Shown: positions 37,640-47,187 of the stretch, piece after piece
Layout: every line of letters begins with the position of its first letter
Numbering within the stretch: the stretch's first letter is position 1
Origin: Endozoicomonas gorgoniicola
Lineage (GTDB): Bacteria; Pseudomonadota; Gammaproteobacteria; Pseudomonadales; Endozoicomonadaceae
Direction of reading: 5' to 3'
Length of the DNA stretch: 64,000 nucleotides
NCBI RefSeq assembly: GCF_025562715.2
Contig: NZ_JAPFCC010000001.1
Span: 5,170,001 to 5,234,000, forward strand
Notes under the pieces: generated by a model
The model's input: only the letters and a program-made list of their open reading frames with translations
Database searches by the model: none
Told to the model about the DNA's origin: nothing
Position numbers and translations under genes: made by a program

Positions 37640-39562
37640 ATGGATATCTTTGACAGCTATCAACAGAGGTTTCAATCCCATCAACAGGAAGAGCTGACTG
37701 TTCAGGAATACTTGCAGTTATGCAGGGATGAGCCTTCCACTTACGCTAATGCTGCTGAACGCATGTTGCAGGCCATTGGCGAACCGGAAATGATCGACAC
37801 TTCCAGAGATCCACGACAAAGCCGAATTTTTTCCAATAAACTGATCAAGTGTTATCCCGCCTTCAAAGAGTTCTATGGCATGGAAGAAGCCATTGAACAA
37901 ATTGTGTCGTTTTTTAAACATGCGGCTCAGGGACTGGAAGAGAAGAAGCAGATACTTTATCTGCTGGGGCCGGTGGGTGGTGGTAAATCCTCTCTGGCTG
38001 AGAAGCTTAAAGCCCTGATGGAGAAAATTCCCTTTTACGCCATTAAGGGGTCCCCGGTGTTTGAATCCCCCCTGAACCTGTTTAATGCCGATGAAGACGG
38101 TGACATCCTGACCAGTGAATACGGTATTCCCGGTCGTTATCTTGGCGGCATCATGTCTCCCTGGGCTGTCAAACGACTCAATGAGTTTGGTGGAGACATT
38201 ACCAAGTTTAAAGTGGTTAAACTCTATCCCAGTATCCTGAACCAGGTCGCCATTGCCAAAACCGAACCGGGTGATGAAAACAATCAGGATATTTCCAGTC
38301 TTGTGGGCAAGGTCGATATCCGCCAGCTGGAAGAGTACTCTCAGGATGATCCCGACGCATACAGCTTCTCTGGCGCATTGTGTAATGCCAACCAGGGCAT
38401 CATGGAATTCGTGGAGATGTTCAAGGCGCCTATCAAGGTGCTGCACCCTCTGTTGACAGCTACTCAGGAAGGTAATTACAACAGTACCGAAGGCATGGGG
38501 GCTATTCCTTACAACGGTATTATTCTTGCCCACTCCAACGAGTCGGAATGGCAGAGTTTCCGCAACAATAAAACCAATGAAGCGTTTATTGACCGGGTGA
38601 ATATCGTCAAGGTGCCTTACTGCACCAGAGTGACCGAAGAAATACAGATTTACGAAAAACTGCTGGAAAACAGTTCGCTGAAAGAGTCGCCCTGTGCGCC
38701 GGATACCCTGAAAATGCTGGCTCAGTTTTCGGTGTTGTCGCGGGTGAAAGAGCCGGAGAATTCCAATGTTTATTCCAAGATGCGAGTATACGACGGTGAA
38801 AGTCTGAAGGACACCGACCCGAACGCCAAACCATTACAGGAATACAAAGACGCTGCTGGCGTTGATGAAGGCATGGAAGGCCTGTCAACACGCTTTGCTT
38901 TCAAGATTCTCTCAAAAGTCTTCAACTTCGACCCCGGCGAAGTTGCTGCTAACCCGGTACATATGCTCTATGTTCTGGAACAGCAGATTGAGCAGCAGCA
39001 GTTCCCGAAAGAGATCCATGAACGTTATTTGCGCTATGTGAAAGAGTTCCTGGCACCGAAATACATTGATTTTCTGGGTAAGGAAATTCAGACCGCTTAC
39101 CTGGAATCCTATTCTGAGTACGGTCAGAACATCTTTGACCGTTACATTACCTACGCTGACTTCTGGATTCAGGATCAGGAGTACAGGGACCCGGAAACAG
39201 GTGACATTCTCGATCGCGCCACCATCAATGAAGAGCTGGAGAAAATTGAGAAAGCCGCCAGCATTGCCAACCCTAAAGACTTCCGTAACGAAGTCGTTAA
39301 TTTCGTATTAAGGGCTCGGGCAAACAACAACGGCAAGAATCCGGCATGGTCGAGCTATGAAAAAATGCGTTCAGTGATTGAGAAGAAAATGTTCTCTAAC
39401 ACTGAAGACCTCCTTCCAGTGATTTCTTTCAACGCCAAGAGCAGCAATGACGACCAGCGCAAACACAATGAGTTTGTGAAACGTATGGTTAACAGGGGCT
39501 ATACCGAGAAACAGGTAAGACTGCTGGCTGAATGGTACATACGCGTAAGAAAGTCTCAGTAG
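37640..39562 (+). CDS. prkA: PrkA-family serine protein kinase (YeaG)
   Basis: 640 residues. The N-terminal AAA-type ATPase domain has a P-loop LLGPVGGGKSSL (about residue 112); the C-terminal PrkA kinase-like domain covers the rest. E. coli YeaG is linked to nitrogen-starvation and stationary-phase responses. Linked downstream are yeaH and spoVR, the standard three-gene set. No sigma-54 or sigma-S promoter could be assigned with confidence in the upstream gap. Confidence 0.94.
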   Translation: MDIFDSYQQRFQSHQQEELTVQEYLQLCRDEPSTYANAAERMLQAIGEPEMIDTSRDPRQSRIFSNKLIKCYPAFKEFYGMEEAIEQIVSFFKHAAQGLEEKKQILYLLGPVGGGKSSLAEKLKALMEKIPFYAIKGSPVFESPLNLFNADEDGDILTSEYGIPGRYLGGIMSPWAVKRLNEFGGDITKFKVVKLYPSILNQVAIAKTEPGDENNQDISSLVGKVDIRQLEEYSQDDPDAYSFSGALCNANQGIMEFVEMFKAPIKVLHPLLTATQEGNYNSTEGMGAIPYNGIILAHSNESEWQSFRNNKTNEAFIDRVNIVKVPYCTRVTEEIQIYEKLLENSSLKESPCAPDTLKMLAQFSVLSRVKEPENSNVYSKMRVYDGESLKDTDPNAKPLQEYKDAAGVDEGMEGLSTRFAFKILSKVFNFDPGEVAANPVHMLYVLEQQIEQQQFPKEIHERYLRYVKEFLAPKYIDFLGKEIQTAYLESYSEYGQNIFDRYITYADFWIQDQEYRDPETGDILDRATINEELEKIEKAASIANPKDFRNEVVNFVLRARANNNGKNPAWSSYEKMRSVIEKKMFSNTEDLLPVISFNAKSSNDDQRKHNEFVKRMVNRGYTEKQVRLLAEWYIRVRKSQ

Positions 39563-39641
39563 CTGTGAGGTCATGAGGCGGGGTAGCTGGAAAGGAAGGA
39601 AAGCTGCCCCGTTGTACGACTAACAAACAGGGAGCGTGTGG

Positions 39642-40919
39642 ATGAGTATAATCATTGACCGTCGTCTGAACGGAAAAAACAAAAGTACGGTTAACCGTCA
39701 GCGCTTTCTTGATCGTTATCGCAAACACATCAAGAAAGCGGTTTCTGAAGCGGTCAATAAACGCTCCATTACAGATGTTGAGTCTGGCAGTGAAGTCACT
39801 ATTCCTACCAAGGATTTATCCGAACCCCATTTCCAGCACGGTCAGGGCGGTCGTTATAAACAGGTGCATCCTGGCAATAAAGATTTTGTTGAGGGTGATC
39901 GTATCAAGCGTCCCAATGGTGGAGCAGGGCGTGGCAGCGGTTCTGGCAAGGCTGGCAATTCAGGTGATGGAATGGATGAGTTTACCTTCCAGATTAATCA
40001 TGAAGAGTTTCTCTCTCACATGTTTGACGATCTGGAACTGCCCAACCTGGTTCGTAAGCAGCTTCATGACGCCACAGAGTATGAAACCAAAAATGCAGGC
40101 TTCACCAATGAAGGTTCACCGGATCGCTTAAATATTGTTCGTTCGCTACGCTCTGCCCACGCTCGGCGAATTGCTCTGGGTGGTTCCAGCCGAAAAGAAA
40201 TTCGAGCCCTTAAAAAAGAACTCAGGGAAATGGAAGTCAGCCCTGACGCGACTGACCTGGAACGGGCTATTGAGTTGCGGGAAGAGATCAAGCGGCTGAA
40301 CGGTAAGCTGAAAAAGCTACCGTTTATTGATGATTTCGATCTCAAGTACAACAATCGTATCCGGGTACCACGTCCCAGCAATAAAGCGGTGATGTTCTGT
40401 GTTATGGACGTGTCGGGTTCCATGACACAGGAAATCAAGGATATGGCTAAACGCTTTTTTATCCTGCTGTACCTGTTCCTGCAACGCAATTACAAACAAA
40501 TTGAAGTGGTCTTTATTCGTCACCATACCGCAGCAAAAGAGGTCGACGAAGATGACTTTTTCTATTCAAGGGAAACCGGTGGCACCATTGTATCCAGCGC
40601 CCTGGAAATGAACCGGGATATTATCGACAAGCGTTACAGTCCGTCTGACTGGAACATCTATATTGCCCAGGCTTCCGATGGTGATAACTGGGAAGGCGAC
40701 TCCAGCGTCTGCTCAAAAATTCTTACCGAATCCATTATGCAAAAGGTGCAGTATTTCTCTTACGTGGAGATTACGGATCGCGCGCATCAGAACCTGTGGC
40801 GGGAATACGAATCAGTGGCGGAGCAGTTCCCGGATCATTTTGCCATGCAGCAGATTAAAACGCCTGAAGATATTTTCCCGGTCTTCCGGAGACTGTTTGA
40901 GAAGAAGGAAAACGCATGA
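39642..40919 (+). CDS. yeaH: YeaH/DUF444 family protein (VWA-like)
   Basis: About 425 residues. The N-terminus IIIDRRLNGKNKSTVNRQRF is diagnostic of YeaH. A VWA-like MIDAS motif DVSGSMTQE appears at about residue 265, preceded by a Gly-rich stretch (GGAGRGSGSGKAGNSGDG). Its role is unknown but it acts with PrkA. A GTG at 39636 opens the frame; the ATG at 39642 follows GGGAG and fits the family. It overlaps spoVR by four bases. Confidence 0.94.
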   Translation: MSIIIDRRLNGKNKSTVNRQRFLDRYRKHIKKAVSEAVNKRSITDVESGSEVTIPTKDLSEPHFQHGQGGRYKQVHPGNKDFVEGDRIKRPNGGAGRGSGSGKAGNSGDGMDEFTFQINHEEFLSHMFDDLELPNLVRKQLHDATEYETKNAGFTNEGSPDRLNIVRSLRSAHARRIALGGSSRKEIRALKKELREMEVSPDATDLERAIELREEIKRLNGKLKKLPFIDDFDLKYNNRIRVPRPSNKAVMFCVMDVSGSMTQEIKDMAKRFFILLYLFLQRNYKQIEVVFIRHHTAAKEVDEDDFFYSRETGGTIVSSALEMNRDIIDKRYSPSDWNIYIAQASDGDNWEGDSSVCSKILTESIMQKVQYFSYVEITDRAHQNLWREYESVAEQFPDHFAMQQIKTPEDIFPVFRRLFEKKENA

Positions 40920-42475
40920 GCGATGATACAGCCCTGAGCAATGATAAAGCCGTTAAGGATGAAAAGGAGAAACAGTTCATCTCCACTGGTCCTGACTGGA
41001 CTTTTGAACTGATTGAGGAATACGACCGGGAACTGGCACGTATCGCCGATAAGTTCCGGCTGGACACTTATCCTAACCAGATTGAAATCATCAGCTCTGA
41101 ACAGATGATGGATGCCTATTCATCCACGGGCATGCCATTGATGTACAACCACTGGAGCTTTGGCAAACAGTTCCTGCATACCCAGCAAAATTATCAGCGC
41201 GGGCGTATGGGGCTGGCTTATGAGATTGTGATCAATTCCAATCCTTGTATCGCCTACCTGATGGAAGAAAACACTGTGACCATGCAGGCGCTGGTGCTGG
41301 CTCATGCCTGTTACGGACACAACTCCTTCTTCAAGGGTAACTACCTGTTTCAGACCTGGACCGATGCTGAATCCATCATCGATTACCTGATGTTCGCCAA
41401 GTCTTACATTGCGCAGTGTGAAGAGAAGTATGGAGTGGAAAAGGTCGAAGAAATTCTTGATGCCTGTCATGCCCTGATGAATCAGGGGGTCAATCGTTAT
41501 AAGCGACCCCGCCCGCTGTCTGCAGAACAGGAAAAAGCCCGTCAGGAAGAACGTGCTGAATACATTCAGCGAACCCTGAACGACATCTGGAGTACGATTC
41601 CCAAGGCAGAAGAGAAAGAGGAAAAGAAAAAAGTCCGCTTTCCCAAAGATCCGGAAGAAAATGTACTGTATTTTCTGGAAAAACACGCACCACTGCTGGA
41701 AACCTGGCAGCGTGAACTGGTGCGTATTGTCCGGAAAATTGCCCAGTATTATTACCCACAACGGCAGACTCAGGTGATGAACGAAGGCTGGGCCACCTTC
41801 TGGCATTACAATCTGATGAATGAACTGCACAACGAAGGCAAAGTGACGGACGGCTTTATTATGGAGTTTCTGCACTCGCACTCTAATGTTATTTACCAGC
41901 CTTCGTTTGACAGCCCGCATTACAGTGGTATCAACCCTTATACTCTTGGCTTCAGCATGTTTCAGGATATTCGCCGAATCTGCGAAGACCCGACGGATGA
42001 AGACAGAGAGTGGTTTCCGGATATTGCTGGTAGCGACTGGCTCGAAACCGTGCATTTCGCCATGAAAAACTTCAAGGATGAAAGCTTTATCCTGCAATTC
42101 CTTTCCCCAAAAGTCATGCGGGATTTAAAGCTGTTTTCAGTGCTGGACGATGACAGTAAGTCCTATCTTGAGGTGGATGCCATTCATAACGGATCGGGCT
42201 ATAAAGAGGTCAGGGAAGCGCTGGCAGCCCAGTACAATCTGGGCAATCGGGAACCTAATATTCAGGTGTACAGCGTCGACACCCGGGGCGACAGGACATT
42301 AACACTGAAGCACTATGAACATCAGGGGCGGCCGCTGGATAAAACCACACCTGAGTTGTTAAAGCACATTCACCGGTTGTGGCAATTTGATGTCACCATG
42401 GAAACCTGTCAGGGTGATAAAGTGATTCAGTCTTATCACTGTCCGGAAAAAAGCGCATCGTCAAAAGATAAGTAA
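40916..42475 (+). CDS. SpoVR family protein (YcgB)
   Basis: 519 residues of the SpoVR/YcgB family, the third member of the prkA-yeaH-spoVR operon, joined by an ATGA overlap. Conserved stretches include MYNHWSFGKQF, EENTVTMQALVLAHACYGHN and NEGWATFWHYNLMNELHNEG. The family is needed for spore cortex formation in Bacillus; in non-sporulating bacteria the role is undefined. Confidence 0.93.
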   Translation: MSDDTALSNDKAVKDEKEKQFISTGPDWTFELIEEYDRELARIADKFRLDTYPNQIEIISSEQMMDAYSSTGMPLMYNHWSFGKQFLHTQQNYQRGRMGLAYEIVINSNPCIAYLMEENTVTMQALVLAHACYGHNSFFKGNYLFQTWTDAESIIDYLMFAKSYIAQCEEKYGVEKVEEILDACHALMNQGVNRYKRPRPLSAEQEKARQEERAEYIQRTLNDIWSTIPKAEEKEEKKKVRFPKDPEENVLYFLEKHAPLLETWQRELVRIVRKIAQYYYPQRQTQVMNEGWATFWHYNLMNELHNEGKVTDGFIMEFLHSHSNVIYQPSFDSPHYSGINPYTLGFSMFQDIRRICEDPTDEDREWFPDIAGSDWLETVHFAMKNFKDESFILQFLSPKVMRDLKLFSVLDDDSKSYLEVDAIHNGSGYKEVREALAAQYNLGNREPNIQVYSVDTRGDRTLTLKHYEHQGRPLDKTTPELLKHIHRLWQFDVTMETCQGDKVIQSYHCPEKSASSKDK

Positions 42476-42848
42476 ATCAAAGTATTGAATCTTTATTGCT
42501 GACAAAGCAGAGTCGTCGACTTCACAGGCGCTCTGCTGGATTATAAAGGTTAATGAAATCTTACATCGATTGATTCCCGTCAATTTTTGAATACCATTTA
42601 CAGGAAAAGAACAATTTGCAGACAATCTCAATTCAGGGAATAAATAAAATATTGATAACCCCCGTTTTAAGTCAGCAAGGTTATATTGTATTCATTTAAT
42701 TAGATGTTTTTATATTTTTATTTCGTAAATTAGACTTGAATACTTCCATCAATTAAAACCTTGCTGTATAAATAAGGACACTTAGATTAATACCCAAGTC
42801 CGTACAAACATAATTCGGATATTAAGTCAGATGAGGGAGTCATTTTAA
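42476..42848. promoter_or_regulatory. AT-rich 373-bp region upstream of the H-NS-like gene
   Basis: No gene is visible. The last 200 bp are strongly AT-rich with A/T tracts, a typical H-NS target, so autoregulation is plausible. A 10-bp inverted repeat (CAGCAAGGTT at 42673-42682, AACCTTGCTG at 42757-42766) brackets the most AT-rich part, 74 bp apart. Confidence 0.55.
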
Positions 42849-43265
42849 ATGAACGTTTTTGAAGAAATTCAACATCGCCTGAGCAGCAAAACCCGTATTC
42901 GTTCCCTGTTCAAAGATGTTCATGCTGAAGATCTTGAGCGCATCATTTCTCGCATGAACGACGTTCTTGCTGAAAAGCTGGAAGCTCGCGATAAAGAAGA
43001 CGAAAAGCGCCAGGCCAAAATGGAAAGCATCGAAGCGATCAAACAAATTATGAATGATCGTGGCGTATCTCTGGATGATCTGGGTGCTCTGGAAGTGGAA
43101 CTACCTAAAAAGCGTCGTAATATTCAGAAGTACACTTTTGAATATCAGACTGAAGCAGGCGATACCATTCAGTGGCAAGGCGCAACCACTGGCCGTCTGC
43201 CTCGAGACTTCCAGGCTTACCTGGATCGCACTGGCAAAAAACGTCTGGATTGCGTTGCTGAATAA
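42849..43265 (+). CDS. H-NS family nucleoid-associated protein (divergent)
   Basis: 138 residues. The N-terminal half is helical and charged (AEDLERIISRMNDVLAEKLEARDKEDEKRQ), fitting the oligomerisation domain. The C-terminal domain has YTFEYQTEAGDTIQWQGATTGRL followed by PRDFQAYL, with the same layout as the H-NS DNA-binding domain. The canonical WxGxGRxP loop is replaced by WQGATTGRLP, inserting residues before GR. Expected to silence AT-rich, often acquired, DNA. Confidence 0.82.
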   Translation: MNVFEEIQHRLSSKTRIRSLFKDVHAEDLERIISRMNDVLAEKLEARDKEDEKRQAKMESIEAIKQIMNDRGVSLDDLGALEVELPKKRRNIQKYTFEYQTEAGDTIQWQGATTGRLPRDFQAYLDRTGKKRLDCVAE

Positions 43266-43288
43266 TTCTTTCAGCCGCTACTGACAGC

Positions 43289-43316
43289 AAAAAGGGAGCC
43301 TCTGCTCCCTTTTTTA
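43289..43316. terminator. Terminator between hns-like and phoR genes
   Basis: AAAGGGAGC / GCTCCCTTT, four-base loop, with T residues to the right and A residues to the left, so it can work for both convergent genes. Confidence 0.88.
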
Positions 43317-43344
43317 TGTTGATACTATTGACCGTTTTGGTCAC

Positions 43345-44661
43345 TCATTCATCGGCTAAAATCATCAGCCGTTTCTTGGGGAAATGACAGACAAACTTGC
43401 TGCCCTTGCCCGGATGACTGCTGATACTGATCCGCCCGCCGTGACGCAGCATAATGTGTTTTACAATGGCCAGCCCCAGGCCGGTTCCGCCGGTTGCATG
43501 ACTACGACTCTTATCGACCCGGTAAAAACGCTCGGTTAATCGGGGAATATGGATAGGATCAATACCAATACCGTTATCTTCCACCATTAAATGGCCACGA
43601 TCTTCATCCTGCCACCAGCGTACATGAATCTTGCCACCTGCCGGGGTATAGCGAACCGCATTGAACACCAGGTTCGAGAACGCACTGCGCAGCTCGTGGG
43701 CGCACCCCCCCAGCTCGGCATCTTCCGGGCATTCCAGATAAATCTTATGCTGACTTTCCCCACTTAATGCCTTGCCATCTTCAACAATGGCGTGCAGCAT
43801 CGGTCGCAGGCTGACAGCGCTGTTCTCATCAATTTCAGCGGCTTCCAGTTTGGACAGCGTTAACAGATCCTGCACCAACCCCTGCATACGCAGTGACTGT
43901 TCCTGCATACGGTTCATGGCCTTGCTCCATATTGGTGGAAGATCATGATCGTGTACACCGTCAATCAACGTTTCCAGATAGCCTGAGATCACCGTTAGTG
44001 GCGTTCTGAGTTCATGGGAAACGTTTGCCACAAAGTCCTTACGCATGATTTCCAGCTGCATAAGGCGAGTGACATCGCGGACAATGATCATGCGGTTGCC
44101 ACGACCATACACAGTAACATTGACTTCAATCTGGTACTCATCATTGAGTGGTGAGGGAATCAACAGTGGTTTTTGATAACGCCCCTGCTCAAAATAATCC
44201 ACAAAACGTGGATCACGCAGCAAATTCGTGATGGGTTGTCCCTTGTCGTCGGGCGTCTTGAAGCCTAACAACTCTTCCGCAGCAAGGTTCCACCATTCAA
44301 GGTTGTTATGGCGGTCCACCATAATGACTGCATCTTTTAATGCGGTAGTGGAAGACTGGATTCGGTCTATAACCGTAGAAAGGCGACGGCGGGCGCGTCC
44401 ATGGTGTTTCTGAAGGCGATAGATTCCGTCGAATATCTCACCCCATAAGCCTTTGCTTTCAGGCGGTTCTTCGTTGCGGTCTTTGGCTGCATGGAGCCAG
44501 TCCAGCAACCGGAACAGTTCTTTAACACTCCAGAGGCAATAAGTCATCAGTACGATGGAGAGCCCAAGAAAGGCATTGCCCAGAAGCCAGCCAAGGCAGA
44601 AGCCGACACCGGAAAGTAACAGCATTCGGCTCAGGACGTAAGATTTGGTAATACTGGTCAT
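43345..44661 (-). CDS. phoR: Phosphate regulon sensor histidine kinase
   Basis: 438 residues. Two N-terminal membrane segments, a PAS domain (about 100-190, MVDRHNNLEWWNLAAEELLG), the H-box FVANVSHELRTPLTV with the phosphorylated His, and the ATPase boxes N (LVFNAVRYTP), G1 (VEDNGIGI) and G2 (TGGTGLGLAIVKH). It senses phosphate limitation via the Pst/PhoU system and phosphorylates PhoB, encoded 33 bp upstream. Confidence 0.95.
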   Translation of the reverse strand: MTSITKSYVLSRMLLLSGVGFCLGWLLGNAFLGLSIVLMTYCLWSVKELFRLLDWLHAAKDRNEEPPESKGLWGEIFDGIYRLQKHHGRARRRLSTVIDRIQSSTTALKDAVIMVDRHNNLEWWNLAAEELLGFKTPDDKGQPITNLLRDPRFVDYFEQGRYQKPLLIPSPLNDEYQIEVNVTVYGRGNRMIIVRDVTRLMQLEIMRKDFVANVSHELRTPLTVISGYLETLIDGVHDHDLPPIWSKAMNRMQEQSLRMQGLVQDLLTLSKLEAAEIDENSAVSLRPMLHAIVEDGKALSGESQHKIYLECPEDAELGGCAHELRSAFSNLVFNAVRYTPAGGKIHVRWWQDEDRGHLMVEDNGIGIDPIHIPRLTERFYRVDKSRSHATGGTGLGLAIVKHIMLRHGGRISISSHPGKGSKFVCHFPKKRLMILADE

Positions 44662-44694
44662 TCCGGCTCTATTTTCGAATTTTAATAAACTGTC

Positions 44695-45384
44695 TTAAAC
44701 CTTTACCGAGAATCGGTAACCCGTACCGCGAACCGTCTGAACAAAGCCTTCATAGTCTGACCCCAGCGCCTTGCGCAGCCGACGAATATGTACGTCGACG
44801 GTTCGTTCTTCCACGTACACATTGCCTCCCCAGACCTGGTCCAGCAACTGCCCGCGCGTGTAAGCCCGTTCCTGGTGCGTCAGAAAGAACTGCAATAAAC
44901 GGTATTCCGTGGGACCCATTTCTGCCGGGTTGCCGTTGATGCTGACGCGATGGCTTACAGGGTCAAGCTCAAGGCCTTTAATAATAATCGGGCTCTGGGC
45001 GTCCTGCCCACCGGCACGGCGCAGTACCGCTTTCAGGCGTGCTGCCAGCTCCCGTGGCGAGAAGGGTTTGACGATGTAATCGTCTGCACCCGTTTCCAGC
45101 CCCTGAATCTTATGGTCTTCCTCGCCTTTTGCGGTCAGCATGACAATGGGTATCTCAGAAGTCAGCTCATTGCGTTTTAAACGACGCGCAAATTCAATGC
45201 CGGAGATATCGGGCAACATCCAGTCCAGCAAAATAAGGTCTGGCTTGTGATCGATAACCTGAGCGTGTGCCTGTTTGGCGTCAGCCGCCTCCAGACAGTT
45301 ATAACCCGCCATTTCCAGAGCGACTGAGACCATCTCCCTGATGGGTTCTTCGTCGTCGACGATGAGAATTGTTCTTCCTGACAT
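44695..45384 (-). CDS. phoB: Phosphate regulon response regulator
   Basis: 229 residues. The receiver domain has the acidic pocket VDDEE, phosphoacceptor Asp in LLDWMLPD, and Lys in VKPFSP. The C-terminal winged helix (YTRGQLLDQVWG, VYVEERTVDVHIRRLRKAL) is PhoB/OmpR type. A Pho box lies about 90 bp upstream, so the phoB-phoR operon is autoregulated. Confidence 0.96.
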   Translation of the reverse strand: MSGRTILIVDDEEPIREMVSVALEMAGYNCLEAADAKQAHAQVIDHKPDLILLDWMLPDISGIEFARRLKRNELTSEIPIVMLTAKGEEDHKIQGLETGADDYIVKPFSPRELAARLKAVLRRAGGQDAQSPIIIKGLELDPVSHRVSINGNPAEMGPTEYRLLQFFLTHQERAYTRGQLLDQVWGGNVYVEERTVDVHIRRLRKALGSDYEGFVQTVRGTGYRFSVKV

Positions 45385-45474
45385 GCCTGTTCACCTTTCC
45401 TGTCTCATCTGTTACAGAACCTGGCAGCCTGTTTTGCCAGATAAAATCCCATTTGCGCCATTACACAGTTCAAA

Positions 45475-45493
45475 TGTTACAAACAGATGACAC
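45475..45493 (-). promoter_or_regulatory. Pho box upstream of phoB
   Basis: On the minus strand GTGTCAT-CTGT-TTGTAACA gives two TGTNA-type half-sites 11 bp apart, the spacing of the PhoB direct repeat (CTGTCAT N4 CTGTCAT). It lies 91 bp before the phoB start. Confidence 0.7.
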
Positions 45494-45520
45494 CTCTATC
45501 TTATGGAAACTAAAAAAGGC

Positions 45521-46441
45521 TTAAACATAACCAAAAGCAATGCCCAAGAAAATGACGGCTCCTACCCAATGGTTACTAAGAAACGCTTTAAAGCAGTCCA
45601 TTCTTTCCCGATTTCGCGTCCGTAGCTGCTGATGAACAAACATCCCTGCTGCAACTACCAGAGAACAATAAAAACTCAGGCCAAGACCTGCCTGAATACC
45701 GACCATTACTAATGTACCAAGAGCCAGGCATTGAAGGATGCCGATAATGATGTTGTCCAGATCACCAAACAAAATAGCGGTCGACTTAATACCAATTTTC
45801 ACATCATCATCACGATCCACCATGGCGTACTGAGTATCGTAACCTACTGTCCAGAACACGTTGCCAAGAAACAATAACCAACCAATCTGGCTTATCGTTC
45901 CACTTTCCGCTGCGTAGGCCATGGGGATAGCCCAGCCAAAAGCGGCTCCCAGAACCACCTGGGGCAAATGAGTAAAACGTTTGGCAAATGGATAAACAGC
46001 CGCAAGTGCAAGCCCACCCAGAGAGAGCATGATCGTCAAAAGGTTCGTAAGAAGAACCAAAACAAAAGACAGGGCGACCAGGAGCGAGAAAAAGAGCAGA
46101 GCCTCTTTTTCATTGATTTTTCCCGTTACCAGAGGGCGGTTGCAGGTTCTTTTTACACTGCCGTCATAGTGGCGGTCAGCATAATCGTTGATGACACAGC
46201 CGGCACTGCGCATCAGAACCACTCCGGCAATAAAAATTAACAGGTTTTTCAGGCTTGGCAGACCTTCTGCTGCCATCCACAATGCCCAAAGGGTGGGCCA
46301 TAACAAGAGGTAGATGCCAATAGGGCGATCCAGCCGACACAGCTGGACAAAATCCTTTATGCGGGGGTAGCGGGCAGAAAAAGATTGAAGGTTGGAAAAG
46401 TCCCCCGCCAGTTTTTTAAGGTACGTCATGATGATTGTCAT
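45521..46441 (-). CDS. ubiA: 4-hydroxybenzoate octaprenyltransferase
   Basis: 306 residues with about eight membrane segments. The two Asp-rich motifs that bind Mg2+-prenyl diphosphate are NDYADRHYDG and YDTQYAMVDRDDD. LDRPIGIYLLLWPTLWALW is the UbiA signature. It prenylates 4-hydroxybenzoate in ubiquinone synthesis. ubiC lies 54 bp upstream in the same direction, so both early ubiquinone steps form one operon. Confidence 0.95.
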   Translation of the reverse strand: MTIIMTYLKKLAGDFSNLQSFSARYPRIKDFVQLCRLDRPIGIYLLLWPTLWALWMAAEGLPSLKNLLIFIAGVVLMRSAGCVINDYADRHYDGSVKRTCNRPLVTGKINEKEALLFFSLLVALSFVLVLLTNLLTIMLSLGGLALAAVYPFAKRFTHLPQVVLGAAFGWAIPMAYAAESGTISQIGWLLFLGNVFWTVGYDTQYAMVDRDDDVKIGIKSTAILFGDLDNIIIGILQCLALGTLVMVGIQAGLGLSFYCSLVVAAGMFVHQQLRTRNRERMDCFKAFLSNHWVGAVIFLGIAFGYV

Positions 46442-46495
46442 TTTTGCAACTGGCTTGGGTTTCAGTCTAACAGGTTAGACTTTCTATAAGTACTC

Positions 46496-47056
46496 TTACA
46501 TAAGCTCTGGATTATATTCCGGTAAAAAAACTTCACAAACCGAAATGGCTTTACCATTCAGGTAAAACTGTGAGCGCCTTCCCCAGGCACTTTCTTCATA
46601 GTAGGGTCGATCTAAATGCAGGTTAAACTGGCAGGCAGGCAGTTCATCGATCTCAATCTGCCCCCGTTTAAGTGATGGCTGATTAAACAGAAACTCTCCC
46701 AGCGGGCGTTCTCCCAGCTCCAGTAATTCCCGGTTTACCCCGGTCAGGCTGCTGGCAGGCAGTACACTTCTGGCAAACACAGCGGGGCGATCATCGACAA
46801 TGAGTAACACTTCCCGAATGCTTGCCATTTCATGATGGCACCCAAGAAATTCCAGCTCTGAACGGGAAGGAATGCCCCATTCATGCCTCAGCACTTTGAC
46901 CCGGAACTGTCTGGTACACATAGACTTCAGACGCTGAGTCAGAGATCCGGAATCAAGCAGCCAACTTCTGTAGGGTTCCGGAATATTCCTCATACACTCA
47001 TCGGTCAGCACGGGTTTGGGCTGCCAGGTCTGGTGAGCAAAATCTATAAACGGCAT
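46496..47056 (-). CDS. ubiC: Chorismate pyruvate-lyase
   Basis: 186 residues. It converts chorismate to 4-hydroxybenzoate plus pyruvate, the first step of ubiquinone synthesis. WLLDSGSLTQRLK, ILLIVDDRPAVFARSVLP-like LLIVDDRPAVFARSVLP and the C-terminal WGRRSQFYLNGKAISVCEVFLP match UbiC. It is first in the ubiC-ubiA unit. No membrane segment is present. Confidence 0.93.
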   Translation of the reverse strand: MPFIDFAHQTWQPKPVLTDECMRNIPEPYRSWLLDSGSLTQRLKSMCTRQFRVKVLRHEWGIPSRSELEFLGCHHEMASIREVLLIVDDRPAVFARSVLPASSLTGVNRELLELGERPLGEFLFNQPSLKRGQIEIDELPACQFNLHLDRPYYEESAWGRRSQFYLNGKAISVCEVFLPEYNPELM

Positions 47057-47141
47057 TGGTTGTATTCAACTGATCTGCTGACTATCCAGAACACAATAGC
47101 ACTTTGAGACAGGGTTCTGTAGGAGGATTCTTTAGCAGAGC

Positions 47142-47164
47142 AAGGTGTGCAGGACGCACACCTT
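47142..47164. terminator. Stem-loop between ubiC and the purine permease gene
   Basis: Perfect 9-bp stem AAGGTGTGC / GCACACCTT with a five-base loop, just beyond the permease stop on the minus strand; a probable terminator with a weak T run. Confidence 0.6.
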
Positions 47165-47187
47165 TTGCAGGAGGGAAACTGAAGTAT

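Noticed and set aside
37718..38533. 271-codon minus-strand ORF opposite prkA
   Set aside because: Antisense shadow of PrkA, whose P-loop and full-length similarity are unmistakable.
41120..42097. 325-codon minus-strand ORF opposite spoVR
   Set aside because: Antisense shadow; the plus frame encodes a full SpoVR protein in a conserved operon.
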